Shown: piece after piece, positions 8,813-16,649 of the stretch
Layout: every line of letters starts with the position of its first letter
Numbering within the stretch: position 1 is the first letter of the stretch
Assembly: GCF_029813785.1 (NCBI RefSeq)
Contig: NZ_JARVKY010000007.1
Coordinates: forward strand, 124,001 to 188,000
DNA from: Streptomyces sp. DH41
Lineage (GTDB): Bacteria > Actinomycetota > Actinomycetes > Streptomycetales > Streptomycetaceae
DNA length: 64,000 nucleotides
Reading direction: 5' to 3'
The notes under the pieces: model-generated
What the model was told of the DNA's origin: nothing
What the model saw: the letters and a program-made list of their open reading frames with translations, nothing else
The model's database searches: none
Translations under genes and position numbers: made by a program

Positions 8813-10060
8813 GTGAGGCACGTACATGGGCGCGCACGGCGCGCGGGGGCCGCTCTGGCCGCCGTACTGACATGGGCAGGACTGCTGGCCGGGGCCGCCG
8901 GTTGCACCTCGGACGGCGGCGGATCCGGCGGTGGCATCGGCGGCATCGGCGGGGTGTTCGGCAAACCCCCCGCGGCGGAGGAGGCCATCCGCATCACCCC
9001 GGACGACGGCAGCAAGGCGGTCCGGCCGGAGAAGAAGCTGTCGGTCCGGGTGCCCGACGGACGGCTGGAGTCGGTGAAGGTGGTCAAGTCGCAGGACGCG
9101 CAGGAGACCCCGGTGCCCGGCCGGATCTCCGACGACGGCCTGCGCTGGGAACCCGACGACGACCGGCTGGCGCTGGCCGCGAGGTACACCGTCGACGCCG
9201 TCGCCCTGAGCGGCCAGGGGCGCCGTTCCGCCCGGCACACCACCTTCACCACCTACGTCCCCGACGAGCGCTTCATCGCGTATGTCGCCCCCGAGAACCG
9301 CTCGGTCGTCGGCACCGGCATGATCGTCTCGCTCGAGTTCAGCCGGGAGATCTCCGACCGCGCCGCCGTCGAACGCGCCGTCTCGGTGACCGCGGAACCC
9401 GCCACCGAGATCCGCCCCCACTGGTTCGGCAGGGACCGCCTCGACTTCCGCCCGAAGGAGTACTGGAAGCCCGGCACCGAGGTCACCGTCGACCTGCGCC
9501 TGCGCGACGTCGAGGGCGCGCCGGGGATCTACGGGCTCCAGCACAAGACGTTCTCCTTCAGCGTCGGCCGCAGCCAGGTCTCGCTCGTCGACGCGGCCGA
9601 GCGCACCATGCAGGTACGCCGGGACGGCACGCTGCTGACCACCGTGCCGATCACCGCGGGGGCGCCGAAGACCCCCACCTACAACGGCAAGATGGTGATC
9701 ACCGAGATGCTCGACGTCACCCGTATGAACAGCCGCACGGTCGGCTTCGGCGGCGAGTACGACATCCCCGACGTGCCGCACGCCATCCGCCTGACCAGCT
9801 CCGGAACCTTCCTGCACGGCAACTACTGGGCGCCCGAGGACACCTTCGGCCGGGCCAACGTCAGCCACGGCTGCGTCGGACTGCGCGACGTCAAGGGCGG
9901 CGGTTCCGACACCCCGGCGGGCTGGTTCTTCGACCGCAGCCTGATCGGCGACGTCGTCGAGGTGGTCCACAGCAAGGACAAGAAGGTCGCCCCCGACAAC
10001 GGTCTCGGTGGCTGGAACATGAACTGGGAGAAGTGGAAGGCGGGCAGCGCGGTGAAGTGA
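8813..10060 (+). CDS. Lipoprotein L,D-transpeptidase, copy 1
   Basis: Cell-envelope enzyme of about 415 aa that makes 3-3 cross-links in peptidoglycan. A signal peptide leads to a lipobox-like GAAGC with Cys near residue 31, followed by a Gly/Ser linker. Two bacterial Ig-like domains come next, then a YkuD catalytic domain with HGNYW and the catalytic-Cys motif SHGCVGLRD. The C-terminus has a Trp-rich tail (GWNMNWEKWK). Start is taken as the GTG at 8813, with an in-frame GTG at 8807 as alternative. The next gene encodes a close paralogue of the same architecture, so the pair arose by tandem duplication. Both are probably anchored outside the membrane. Confidence 0.92.
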   Translation: MRHVHGRARRAGAALAAVLTWAGLLAGAAGCTSDGGGSGGGIGGIGGVFGKPPAAEEAIRITPDDGSKAVRPEKKLSVRVPDGRLESVKVVKSQDAQETPVPGRISDDGLRWEPDDDRLALAARYTVDAVALSGQGRRSARHTTFTTYVPDERFIAYVAPENRSVVGTGMIVSLEFSREISDRAAVERAVSVTAEPATEIRPHWFGRDRLDFRPKEYWKPGTEVTVDLRLRDVEGAPGIYGLQHKTFSFSVGRSQVSLVDAAERTMQVRRDGTLLTTVPITAGAPKTPTYNGKMVITEMLDVTRMNSRTVGFGGEYDIPDVPHAIRLTSSGTFLHGNYWAPEDTFGRANVSHGCVGLRDVKGGGSDTPAGWFFDRSLIGDVVEVVHSKDKKVAPDNGLGGWNMNWEKWKAGSAVK

Positions 10061-10226
10061 CGGCGGACGTGACGCCGACGTGATCTCGGCCCCCGATCGC
10101 CAACTCGGTACGGAACAGTGACAATTCCGCTGCCCCCCACCCCCCTGGCCTGCGGTTACGATGCGCCCGTGCGTGCGCAGGCGCACTGGGGCGCGGGCCC
10201 GACCAGGCCCGGCGAGGGGAGACAAG

Positions 10227-11492
10227 TTGAACGTGCGTCCGATATCGGGGACGTCGTCGGCCGGCATCCGGGGGCGGGGCGGCAAGGGACGCGGCAGGGC
10301 GCTGTCGGCGCTGGCACTGGGCGTGCTGCTGACGGTCACCGCGTGCGGCGGGGGAGGGTCCGGCTCGGGAGCCGGGGCGGGGGAGGGCGGCGGGGAGAAC
10401 GTGAAGGACTCCACCGCGGCACAGAGCAAGCAGTCCGAGGCCGTCGTCACCATCGCCCCGAAGGACGGGGCCAAGGCCGTCGACACCAGCGGGGCTCTGA
10501 AGATAGCCGCCGCGAAGGGCAAGCTCACCGAGGTCGTGGTCAAGGACGGTGAGGGCGCGAAGGTCGACGGCGAGATATCCGGGGACGGCGCCACCTGGAC
10601 GCCGTCCACCCATCTGGCCGCCGCCACGAAGTACACCGTGCACGCGGTCGCCAAGGACTCCGAGGGCCGTACGGCGGCCGAGGACTCCCGCTTCACCACC
10701 CTGACGCCGAAGAACACCTTCATGGGCACCTTCACACCGGAGGACGGCTCGAAGGTCGGCGTCGGCATGCCGTTCTCGATCCGCTTCACCCGGGGCATCA
10801 CCAACCCCGAGGAGGTCGAGAAGGCCATCCGCGTCAGGACCGAGCCGGCCGTCGAGGTCGCGGGCCACTGGTTCGGCAACGACCGCCTCGACTTCCGCCC
10901 GGAGAAGTACTGGAAGGCCGGCACCAAGGTCACCGTCGACCTCAACCTCGACGGCGTCGAGGGCCGCGACGGCGTCTACGGCGAGCAGGCCAAGACCGTC
11001 TCCTTCACCGTCGGCCGCAGCCAGGTCTCCGTCGTCGACGCCAAGAAGCTCACGATGCAGGTCGTCCGGGACGGCAAGACCGTCAAGACGATCCCCATCA
11101 CCACCGGCGCGCCCGGCTACGAGACCTGGAACGGCCAGATGGTCATCACCGAGCGGCTCCCGGTGACCCGGATGAACGGTGAGACGGTCGGCTACGGCGG
11201 CGAGTACGACATCAAGGACGTCCCGCACGCCATGCGCCTGTCCACCTCCGGCACCTTCATCCACGGCAACTACTGGGGCGGCGACGCCTTCGGCAACCGC
11301 AACTCCAGCCACGGCTGCATCGGCCTGCGCGACGTGCGCGGCGGCTGGGACGAGAAGGCACCGGGCGCCTGGTTCTTCGAGAACTCGCTGATCGGCGACG
11401 TGGTCGTGGTGAAGAACTCCAACGACGCGACCATCGCCCCGGACAACGGCCTCAACGGCTGGAACATGTCCTGGGAGAAGTGGAAGGCCTGA
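10227..11492 (+). CDS. Lipoprotein L,D-transpeptidase, copy 2
   Basis: Paralogue of the upstream gene (421 aa from TTG) with the same layout: signal peptide, lipobox TVTAC followed by a Gly-rich linker, two Ig-like domains, YkuD domain with HGNYW and SHGCIGLRD, and the tail GWNMSWEKWK. The TTG at 10227 is preferred because a GAGGGGAG ribosome site (10214-10221) sits five bases before it; a GTG at 10233 is the alternative. The 166-bp gap to copy 1 and a probable TACGAT box at 10157-10162 suggest its own promoter. A strong hairpin after the stop ends transcription. It probably contributes to cross-linking of apical or stressed cell wall. Confidence 0.92.
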   Translation: MNVRPISGTSSAGIRGRGGKGRGRALSALALGVLLTVTACGGGGSGSGAGAGEGGGENVKDSTAAQSKQSEAVVTIAPKDGAKAVDTSGALKIAAAKGKLTEVVVKDGEGAKVDGEISGDGATWTPSTHLAAATKYTVHAVAKDSEGRTAAEDSRFTTLTPKNTFMGTFTPEDGSKVGVGMPFSIRFTRGITNPEEVEKAIRVRTEPAVEVAGHWFGNDRLDFRPEKYWKAGTKVTVDLNLDGVEGRDGVYGEQAKTVSFTVGRSQVSVVDAKKLTMQVVRDGKTVKTIPITTGAPGYETWNGQMVITERLPVTRMNGETVGYGGEYDIKDVPHAMRLSTSGTFIHGNYWGGDAFGNRNSSHGCIGLRDVRGGWDEKAPGAWFFENSLIGDVVVVKNSNDATIAPDNGLNGWNMSWEKWKA

Positions 11493-11516
11493 GCCTTCCG
11501 GTGAGAGTCCGGCGTA

Positions 11517-11561
11517 CGGCCCCGGTGTCCGTCCTCGATGTGAGGTACGGCACCGGGGCCG
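11517..11561 (+). terminator. Stem-loop terminator after L,D-transpeptidase genes
   Basis: The arms CGGCCCCGGTG (11517-11527) and CACCGGGGCCG (11551-11561) pair perfectly over 11 bp. The 23-nt loop itself can pair as CCGT/ACGG and CCTC/GAGG around GATGT. It lies 25 bp after the stop codon. There is no T-run, as is usual for Streptomyces terminators. Confidence 0.75.
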
Positions 11562-11672
11562 ACGCCGTTAACAGTCGTGCTGTGCCTGCCCGGGGGCGAC
11601 CCCCGGACCCCCGGCCGAGTGTGAGCGACGGCACCGACCAAGTTTCCGTTAGGCGCCGTTAACCTGCTGGGC

Positions 11673-12440
11673 ATGACCGTACATCTCGAAGTCGCGGACG
11701 GCGTCGGCACGCTGCGCCTGGACCGCCCGCCCATGAACGCGCTGGACGTCGCCACGCAGGACCGGCTCAAGGAGCTCGCCGAGGAGGCCACCCGCCGCGA
11801 GGACGTACGCGCCGTGGTGATCTACGGCGGCGAGAAGGTGTTCGCGGCCGGCGCGGACATCAAGGAGATGCAGGTGATGGACCACGCGGCGATGATCGCG
11901 CGCTCCCGTGGCCTGCAGGACTCCTTCACCGCGGTGGCCCGCATCCCCAAGCCGGTGGTCGCGGCGGTCACCGGATACGCCCTCGGCGGCGGCTGCGAAC
12001 TCGCCCTCTGCGCCGACTTCCGCATCGCCGGCGAGAACGCCAAGCTGGGCCAGCCCGAGATCCTGCTCGGCCTGATCCCCGGCGCGGGCGGCACCCAGCG
12101 GCTGTCCCGGCTGATCGGCCCCTCCAAGGCCAAGGACCTCATCTTCACGGGCCGCCAGGTGAAGGCCGACGAGGCGCTCACGCTCGGCCTGGTGGACCGC
12201 GTGGTGCCGGCCGCCGAGGTCTACGAGCAGGCGCACGCCTGGGCCGCGCGGCTCGCGAAGGGGCCCGCCATCGCCCTGCGCGCGGCGAAGGAGTCGATCG
12301 ACACGGGTCTGGAGACGGACCTCGACACCGGCCTCGCCGTCGAGCGGAACTGGTTCGCGGGTCTGTTCGCCACCGAGGACCGCGAACGCGGGATGCGCAG
12401 CTTCGTGGAGGAGGGCCCCGGGAAGGCGAAGTTCCTCTAA
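11673..12440 (+). CDS. Enoyl-CoA hydratase/isomerase family protein
   Basis: Crotonase-fold protein of 255 aa. It has the oxyanion-hole and CoA region AAGADIKEM and GYALGGGCELAL, then LGQPEILLGLIPGAGGTQRL, whose Glu is at a catalytic position of hydratases. It probably hydrates 2-enoyl-CoA in fatty-acid or amino-acid breakdown; the exact substrate is not evident. The ATG has no ribosome site. A TAACCT box (11660-11665) ends seven bases before it, which suggests a leaderless mRNA starting at or next to the A of ATG. It is monocistronic, with about 270 bp to the next start. Confidence 0.9.
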   Translation: MTVHLEVADGVGTLRLDRPPMNALDVATQDRLKELAEEATRREDVRAVVIYGGEKVFAAGADIKEMQVMDHAAMIARSRGLQDSFTAVARIPKPVVAAVTGYALGGGCELALCADFRIAGENAKLGQPEILLGLIPGAGGTQRLSRLIGPSKAKDLIFTGRQVKADEALTLGLVDRVVPAAEVYEQAHAWAARLAKGPAIALRAAKESIDTGLETDLDTGLAVERNWFAGLFATEDRERGMRSFVEEGPGKAKFL

Positions 12441-12713
12441 GTTCGCGCGCATCACTTGCAGTTGACGCGGTGTCTGATTCCAGGTCCCTCGATAGGGCGG
12501 TTTATGACAGCCTTAACGCACCATTAAGCGCGTCGTGTCGAGGGAGTCCGCCGCTTGTCTCCGGCCGAGTCGTCCACGCAGGTCAGCGGGGCTTTTCATG
12601 GCTCTGAACTGCCTGTGGCATATGCCGATCGCCCCTCGCCGGGCCGTGGCCCGGCAGGGGCGTATTCGCCGGGAACGGCCCCGGGGTCCCCTGGGGACGG
12701 CCATGATGGAGGT

Positions 12714-13217
12714 ATGGCGGGGCTGGAGGGTACGGAACAGCCGCGGGGAGCCGGACGGGCGACCGCGGCGCGCTGGTCGCCGGCGGTCGAGGACGAACGG
12801 GCGCTCAAGGCACTGGAGTTGTTCGGCAATCCGACGGAGCGCGAGATTCCGTTACCGTCCCTCCCCGAGTCCGCCGCCACCGCCCGCAGACTGGCCCAGG
12901 TCGTGGCCCTGCGCCAGTGGAATCTCGGCCCCAAGGCGACGGAGGAGACCGTCCTGCTCGTCTCGGAGCTGGTGGGCAACGCCGTACGCCACACCGGCGC
13001 CCGTGTCTTCGGCCTCCACATGCGCCGCCGCCCCGGCTGGATCCGCGTCGAGGTCCGCGACCCCTCCCGGGGGCTGCCGTGTCTGATGCCGGTGCAGGAG
13101 ACGGACATCAGCGGACGCGGCCTCTTCCTCGTGGACAAGCTGTCCGACCGGTGGGGCGTCGACCTGCTGCCGCGCGGGAAGACGACCTGGTTCGAGATGC
13201 GGGTGCTGGACCGCTGA
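12714..13217 (+). CDS. RsbW-like ATP-binding protein (anti-sigma-type HATPase)
   Basis: HATPase_c_2 domain protein of 167 aa from the ATG at 12714. It shows LLVSELVGNAVRHT (N-box with Asn), VRDPSRGLP and TSGRGLFLV-type boxes (here ISGRGLFLVDKLSDRWGV), and ends in TTWFEM. This is the abundant Streptomyces family of stand-alone anti-sigma-like ATPases; most have no known partner. A TTG at 12555 has a good ribosome site (GGGAG, 8-nt spacer) and would add 53 residues, but that stretch has far lower third-position G/C (about 64%) than the rest and looks untranslated. No sigma factor or anti-anti-sigma gene is adjacent. Confidence 0.82.
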   Translation: MAGLEGTEQPRGAGRATAARWSPAVEDERALKALELFGNPTEREIPLPSLPESAATARRLAQVVALRQWNLGPKATEETVLLVSELVGNAVRHTGARVFGLHMRRRPGWIRVEVRDPSRGLPCLMPVQETDISGRGLFLVDKLSDRWGVDLLPRGKTTWFEMRVLDR

Positions 13218-13314
13218 GGCCCCATCTGCCGCTGAGATCAAGCCGGTTCGGCAGACACGCCACCTACGGGTGACGGTCCCCGGCCCGGCGCCGCGCGGGC
13301 GGGATCGTACCGGC

Positions 13315-13926
13315 ATGATCACCACTCGTCTGCGGCGCCGGGCCGCTGCCGCCGTCCTCTCCCTCTCCGCCGTCTTCGCCACCTCGGCCGCCACGCTCCC
13401 GGAGACCGCGGCCCCGGCGACGGCTCCGGCCAAGGCCGCCCCCGCCTGCCCCCAGTTCGACGACAAGCTCAAGGCCGCCGCCGACCCCGGCGTCGACATC
13501 GACCGCATCACTCCCGAGCCGGTCTGGCGCACCACGTGCGGCACCCTCTACCGCAGCGACAGCCGGGGACCGCAGGTCGTCTTCGAAGAGGGCTTCCACG
13601 CCAGGGACGTCCTGAACGGCCAGTACGACGTCGAGAAGTACGTCCTGGTCAACCAGCCCTCGCCGTACGTCTCGACGACCTACGACCACGACCTGTACAA
13701 GACCTGGTACAAGTCCGGCTACAACTACTACATCGACGCCCCCGGCGGCGTGGACGTCAACAAGACCATCGGCGACACCCACAAGTGGGCCGACCAGGTC
13801 GAGGTCGCCTTCCCCGGCGGCATCAAGCGGCAGTACGTCATCGGCGTCTGCCCGGTCGACCGGCAGACCAAGACAGAGATCATGAGCGAGTGCGAGAGCA
13901 ACCCGCACTACAAGCCCTGGCACTGA
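13315..13926 (+). CDS. Secreted mono-ADP-ribosyltransferase, ScARP/Scabin-like
   Basis: Secreted protein of 203 aa with an Arg-rich, Ala-rich signal peptide (residues 1-26). It matches the pierisin-like group that ADP-ribosylates guanine in nucleosides and DNA: LYRSDSRGP (NAD-binding Arg 80), PSPYVSTTYDHD (STT motif at 120-122) and QVEVAFPGG (QxE, Gln161 and catalytic Glu163). Four Cys (45, 75, 179, 193) could form two disulfides outside the cell. From memory it corresponds to ScARP (SCO5461). There is no immunity or partner gene beside it. Start chosen at the ATG before the Arg-rich n-region. Function in the producing organism is not established. Confidence 0.88.
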   Translation: MITTRLRRRAAAAVLSLSAVFATSAATLPETAAPATAPAKAAPACPQFDDKLKAAADPGVDIDRITPEPVWRTTCGTLYRSDSRGPQVVFEEGFHARDVLNGQYDVEKYVLVNQPSPYVSTTYDHDLYKTWYKSGYNYYIDAPGGVDVNKTIGDTHKWADQVEVAFPGGIKRQYVIGVCPVDRQTKTEIMSECESNPHYKPWH

Positions 13927-13969
13927 TGGCCCCGGTTCAGGGCAGGCCCTGACTCACGGCCCGAGGGAC

Positions 13970-14608
13970 TCAGGGCCGGAGGAACAGCGCCTCCGACCCC
14001 ACCGCCCGGTAACCCGCCGCCTGGAACGCCCGCAGACCGCGGGCGTTCCCCGCCGACACCTGGGCCCACACCGGCTCGTCCCCGGCCAGCTGCCGCGCCG
14101 CCGTCACCAGGCGCCGCCCCAGCCTCCGGTGCCGTACCGCCTCCGCCACCTCCACGGCGACCTCCAGCCGCCCGGCGACCCCGCGGCCCAGCACGAGCAC
14201 GCCGCCGTCCGCCGCCCACACCCGCACGTCGTCGCGCCGCCGACGGGCCGAGACCACCCGGGGATGCCCGGGGTCGGCGACCTCCGTGAGCGCGAGCTCC
14301 GGCCGGCCCGGAAGTGGAGCACCGGTCAGCAGCACGTCGATCGTGTCGGTCGTCCGTCCCGTGCGCTCCATGAACGCGGTCAGGAACCGCGCGTGCATCG
14401 TGGCGGCGAGCGGGTCGCAGCCGAGCCCGTCCAGCGTCTTGCGCACCCACCGCGGGTCCTCGTCCGTGAAGACGACCGAGTGCGCCGTGAACGCGATCAC
14501 CCCCGCGTCCCGGGAACCGTGCTGCGGCACGACGGTCGTACCGCCGTCCGCCGCCGGGAAGACGCCCCGCGCCGCCGCGTCCAGAATGTCCCGCAGGCTC
14601 TCCGCCAC
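13970..14608 (-). CDS. GNAT family N-acetyltransferase
   Basis: Protein of 212 aa whose C-terminal third is a GNAT fold. The VAEAVRHRRLGRRLV stretch is the acetyl-CoA loop, and ARGLRAFQAAGYRAVG is the usual terminal motif. The first 100 residues are less typical and include FTAHSVVFTDEDPRWV. The start is the GTG at 14606-14608, six bases after AAGGAG. It diverges from a MerR regulator with only 48 bp between start codons, so one operator may control both. The substrate cannot be predicted; such pairs often act in resistance or small-molecule modification. Confidence 0.85.
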   Translation of the reverse strand: MAESLRDILDAAARGVFPAADGGTTVVPQHGSRDAGVIAFTAHSVVFTDEDPRWVRKTLDGLGCDPLAATMHARFLTAFMERTGRTTDTIDVLLTGAPLPGRPELALTEVADPGHPRVVSARRRRDDVRVWAADGGVLVLGRGVAGRLEVAVEVAEAVRHRRLGRRLVTAARQLAGDEPVWAQVSAGNARGLRAFQAAGYRAVGSEALFLRP

Positions 14609-14618
14609 ACCGCGCTCC

Positions 14619-14651
14619 TTGAGTCTCCACCCACTGGAAGGCCCAGACTCA
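14619..14651 (+). promoter_or_regulatory. MerR-type promoter with 19-bp spacer and nested dyads
   Basis: A -35 box TTGAGT (14619-14624) and -10 box CAGACT (14644-14649) are 19 bp apart, the over-long spacing typical of MerR-controlled promoters. A perfect inverted repeat TGAGTCT (14620-14626) / AGACTCA (14645-14651) embraces the spacer. A smaller one, TCCA (14626-14629) / TGGA (14635-14638), lies inside it. The -10 ends seven bases before the ATG of the MerR gene, so the transcript is probably leaderless. The same DNA covers the GNAT leader. Confidence 0.65.
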
Positions 14652-14656
14652 CACAC

Positions 14657-15571
14657 ATGATCGACGACGGCACCGGACTCATGACCATCGGCGAACTGGC
14701 GCGGACCACCGGACTCACGGTGCGCACCATCCGCTTCTGGTCCGACGAGGGCGCCCTGCCCCCGGTGACCCGCTCCGCGGGCGGCTACCGGCTCTACGAC
14801 GCCGCCTCCGTCGCCCGTCTGGAGCTGATCCGCACCCTGCGTGAACTCGGCCTCGGCCTTGACGCCGTACGCCGCGTCCTTGCCGGCGAGACGACGGTCG
14901 CGCAGGTCGCGGCGGCGCACGTGAGCGCGCTGGACGCACAGATCCGGGCGCTCAGGGTGACCCGTGCGGTGCTGTCGACCGTGGCACGACGCGGCTCGAC
15001 CGCAGAGGAGACGACCCTGATGAACAAACTGGCGCGACTGTCCGCCGCCGAACGACGGCGCATCATCGAGGACTTCATGACGGAGGTCTTCGCGGGCGTC
15101 GACACCGCCGACCCCGACATCCGCACCCGCCTGCGCTTCGCCGCGGCCGACCTGCCGGACGATCCCACCCCCGAACAGGTGGACGCCTGGGTGGAGCTGG
15201 CCGAGCTGATCCAGGACCCGGAGTTCCGGGCGACGATGCGCCGGATGATCGAGTTCAACGCGGCGGACCGGGGGCCGGACGTCCCCACAGGCTCCTCCCT
15301 GTGGTTCGTGAGCCGCCTGGTGCGGGTCGCGGGGGAGGCGCTGAGCGAGGACGTCGCGCCCCACTCGCCGCGAGCCGCCGACATCCTGCGCGAGCTCATC
15401 GGCGACGCCGACCCGGCCGTCGTACGGGAGCGTCTCACCGCGGTGACGAACGTCCGCCTCGCCCGCTACCGGGAGCTCTCCGCGATCGTGAACGGCGTCG
15501 AGCCCCCGTCCGCCTACGAGGAGCAGTTCGGGTGGGTGGTCGCCGCACTGGACGCTCGGACGGGCAGCTAA
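14657..15571 (+). CDS. MerR family transcriptional regulator
   Basis: Regulator of 304 aa. The MerR winged HTH lies in residues 9-75: MTIGELARTTGLTVRTIRFW, then GYRLYDAASVARLELI. A dimerisation helix follows, and then a large C-terminal domain of about 190 residues that is helical and ends with QFGWVVAALDA. The C-terminus resembles the effector domains of streptomycete drug-sensing MerR proteins, but I do not recognise a ligand class. The start at 14657 matches the predicted leaderless promoter; an in-frame ATG at 14681 is the alternative. It probably autoregulates and controls the divergent GNAT gene. Confidence 0.88.
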   Translation: MIDDGTGLMTIGELARTTGLTVRTIRFWSDEGALPPVTRSAGGYRLYDAASVARLELIRTLRELGLGLDAVRRVLAGETTVAQVAAAHVSALDAQIRALRVTRAVLSTVARRGSTAEETTLMNKLARLSAAERRRIIEDFMTEVFAGVDTADPDIRTRLRFAAADLPDDPTPEQVDAWVELAELIQDPEFRATMRRMIEFNAADRGPDVPTGSSLWFVSRLVRVAGEALSEDVAPHSPRAADILRELIGDADPAVVRERLTAVTNVRLARYRELSAIVNGVEPPSAYEEQFGWVVAALDARTGS

Positions 15572-15617
15572 TCTGACCTGCGTCAGAAGGACCCAGCACA
15601 AGACGAGGGGCGGACCG

Positions 15618-15830
15618 GTGGCGGACATCGAGGAAGCACGCAAGCAGTTCGAGCGGATCGACACGGACAAGGACGGCTTCATCACCGCGGCCGAGTTCAA
15701 GACCGCGCTGGCCCAGGGCGGCGACTGGAACGTCACCGAGTCGGTGGCCGAGGCGATCATCGCCGGTCGCGACCTCGACGGGGACAAGGTTCTGTCGTTC
15801 GACGAGTTCTGGGCACACCTCAGCAAGTGA
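15618..15830 (+). CDS. EF-hand calcium-binding protein (CabB-like)
   Basis: Small acidic protein of 70 aa with two EF-hands. Loop 1 is DTDKDGFITAAE and loop 2 is DLDGDKVLSFDE; both carry the expected Asp/Asp/Asp-Gly/Glu ligands, so each should bind calcium. It has no signal peptide and is therefore cytoplasmic. It corresponds to the small calmodulin-like Cab proteins of streptomycetes. The start is a GTG with GAGGGG seven bases upstream. It has its own leader and is followed by a strong hairpin, so it is a single-gene unit. Confidence 0.9.
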   Translation: MADIEEARKQFERIDTDKDGFITAAEFKTALAQGGDWNVTESVAEAIIAGRDLDGDKVLSFDEFWAHLSK

Positions 15831-15839
15831 CGACGCGGT

Positions 15840-15875
15840 GAGGGGCGCCCGACCGGTCGACCGGGGGCGCCCCTC
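15840..15875 (+). terminator. Stem-loop terminator after EF-hand gene
   Basis: The arms GAGGGGCGCCC (15840-15850) and GGGCGCCCCTC (15865-15875) are perfectly complementary. The intervening CCGGTCGACCGG (15853-15864) is itself palindromic and extends the stem. The hairpin begins nine bases after the stop codon. Confidence 0.8.
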
Positions 15876-15976
15876 GGGCGGAATATCCGGTCAAAGCCGG
15901 AGGTTGGGCTGGTCACCGGCGCGAGCCGCCGGGCCAGGCACCACACGACCTCCGAAAGGCCAGGCGAGTCGGCATC

Positions 15977-16639
15977 ATGAAGATCGGCATCATCGGCGCG
16001 GGCAACATCGGCGGCAACCTCACCCGGCGGCTGACCGCCCTCGGACACGACGTCCTGGTCGCCAACTCCCGCGGCCCGCACACGCTCACCGCACTGGCCG
16101 AGGAGACCGGGGCCACCCCGGTGCCGGTCGGGGAGGCGGCGCGCGGCGCCGAGATCGTGGTCGTCACCATCCCGCTGAAGGCGGTCCCGGACCTGCCGTC
16201 CGGCGTCCTCGACGGGGCGGCCGACGGCGTGGTGGTCATCGACACGAACAACTACTACCCGCGGCAGCGCGACGGGCGGATCGCGGCCATCGAGGACGAG
16301 GGCCTCACCGAGAGCCGCTGGATCGAACGCCACCTCGGCCACCCGGTGGTCAAGGCCTTCAACGGCACCTACGCCCAGGACATCCTGGAGCGTCCGCGCC
16401 CGGCCGGCGACCCCGACCGCATGGCGCTCCCGGTCGCCGGTGACGACGAGGCGGCCAAGGCCAGGGTGCGGACCCTGATCGACGAGATCGGCTTCGACAC
16501 CGTGGACGCCGGCGGCATCGACGACTCCTGGCGCCAGCAGCCCGACACCCCGGTGTACGGCCTGCGCGCGGGCGTTGAGGGCGTCACCAAGGCCCTGGCG
16601 GAGGCGTCGCCGGAGCGTCCGGCGGCGTTCAGGGGCTAG
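15977..16639 (+). CDS. NADPH-dependent F420 reductase-like Rossmann protein
   Basis: Protein of 220 aa in the F420_oxidored/NADP-binding family. It opens with the nucleotide-binding motif MKIGIIGAGNIGGNL, then ANSRGPHTL, where the NADP phosphate would bind. The middle contains VVTIPLKAVPDLP and IDTNNYYP, both typical of F420:NADPH oxidoreductase relatives. It could move hydride between NADPH and F420 or reduce another small molecule; the sequence does not decide. The ATG at 15977 follows a weak GGCGAG. It is convergent with the lysozyme gene, with only ten bases between the stops. Confidence 0.82.
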   Translation: MKIGIIGAGNIGGNLTRRLTALGHDVLVANSRGPHTLTALAEETGATPVPVGEAARGAEIVVVTIPLKAVPDLPSGVLDGAADGVVVIDTNNYYPRQRDGRIAAIEDEGLTESRWIERHLGHPVVKAFNGTYAQDILERPRPAGDPDRMALPVAGDDEAAKARVRTLIDEIGFDTVDAGGIDDSWRQQPDTPVYGLRAGVEGVTKALAEASPERPAAFRG

Positions 16640-16649
16640 GGGCGGGAGG

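Noticed and set aside
12512..12528. Inverted repeat CTTAA-N7-TTAAG upstream of the RsbW-like gene
   Set aside because: Arms of only five bases in an A/T-richer spot; too short to separate from chance without conservation.
14609..16342. Long minus-strand frame extending the GNAT gene across MerR, EF-hand and reductase genes
   Set aside because: The three plus-strand genes have clear motifs and codon bias. The minus frame is uninterrupted only because stop codons are rare at this G+C.
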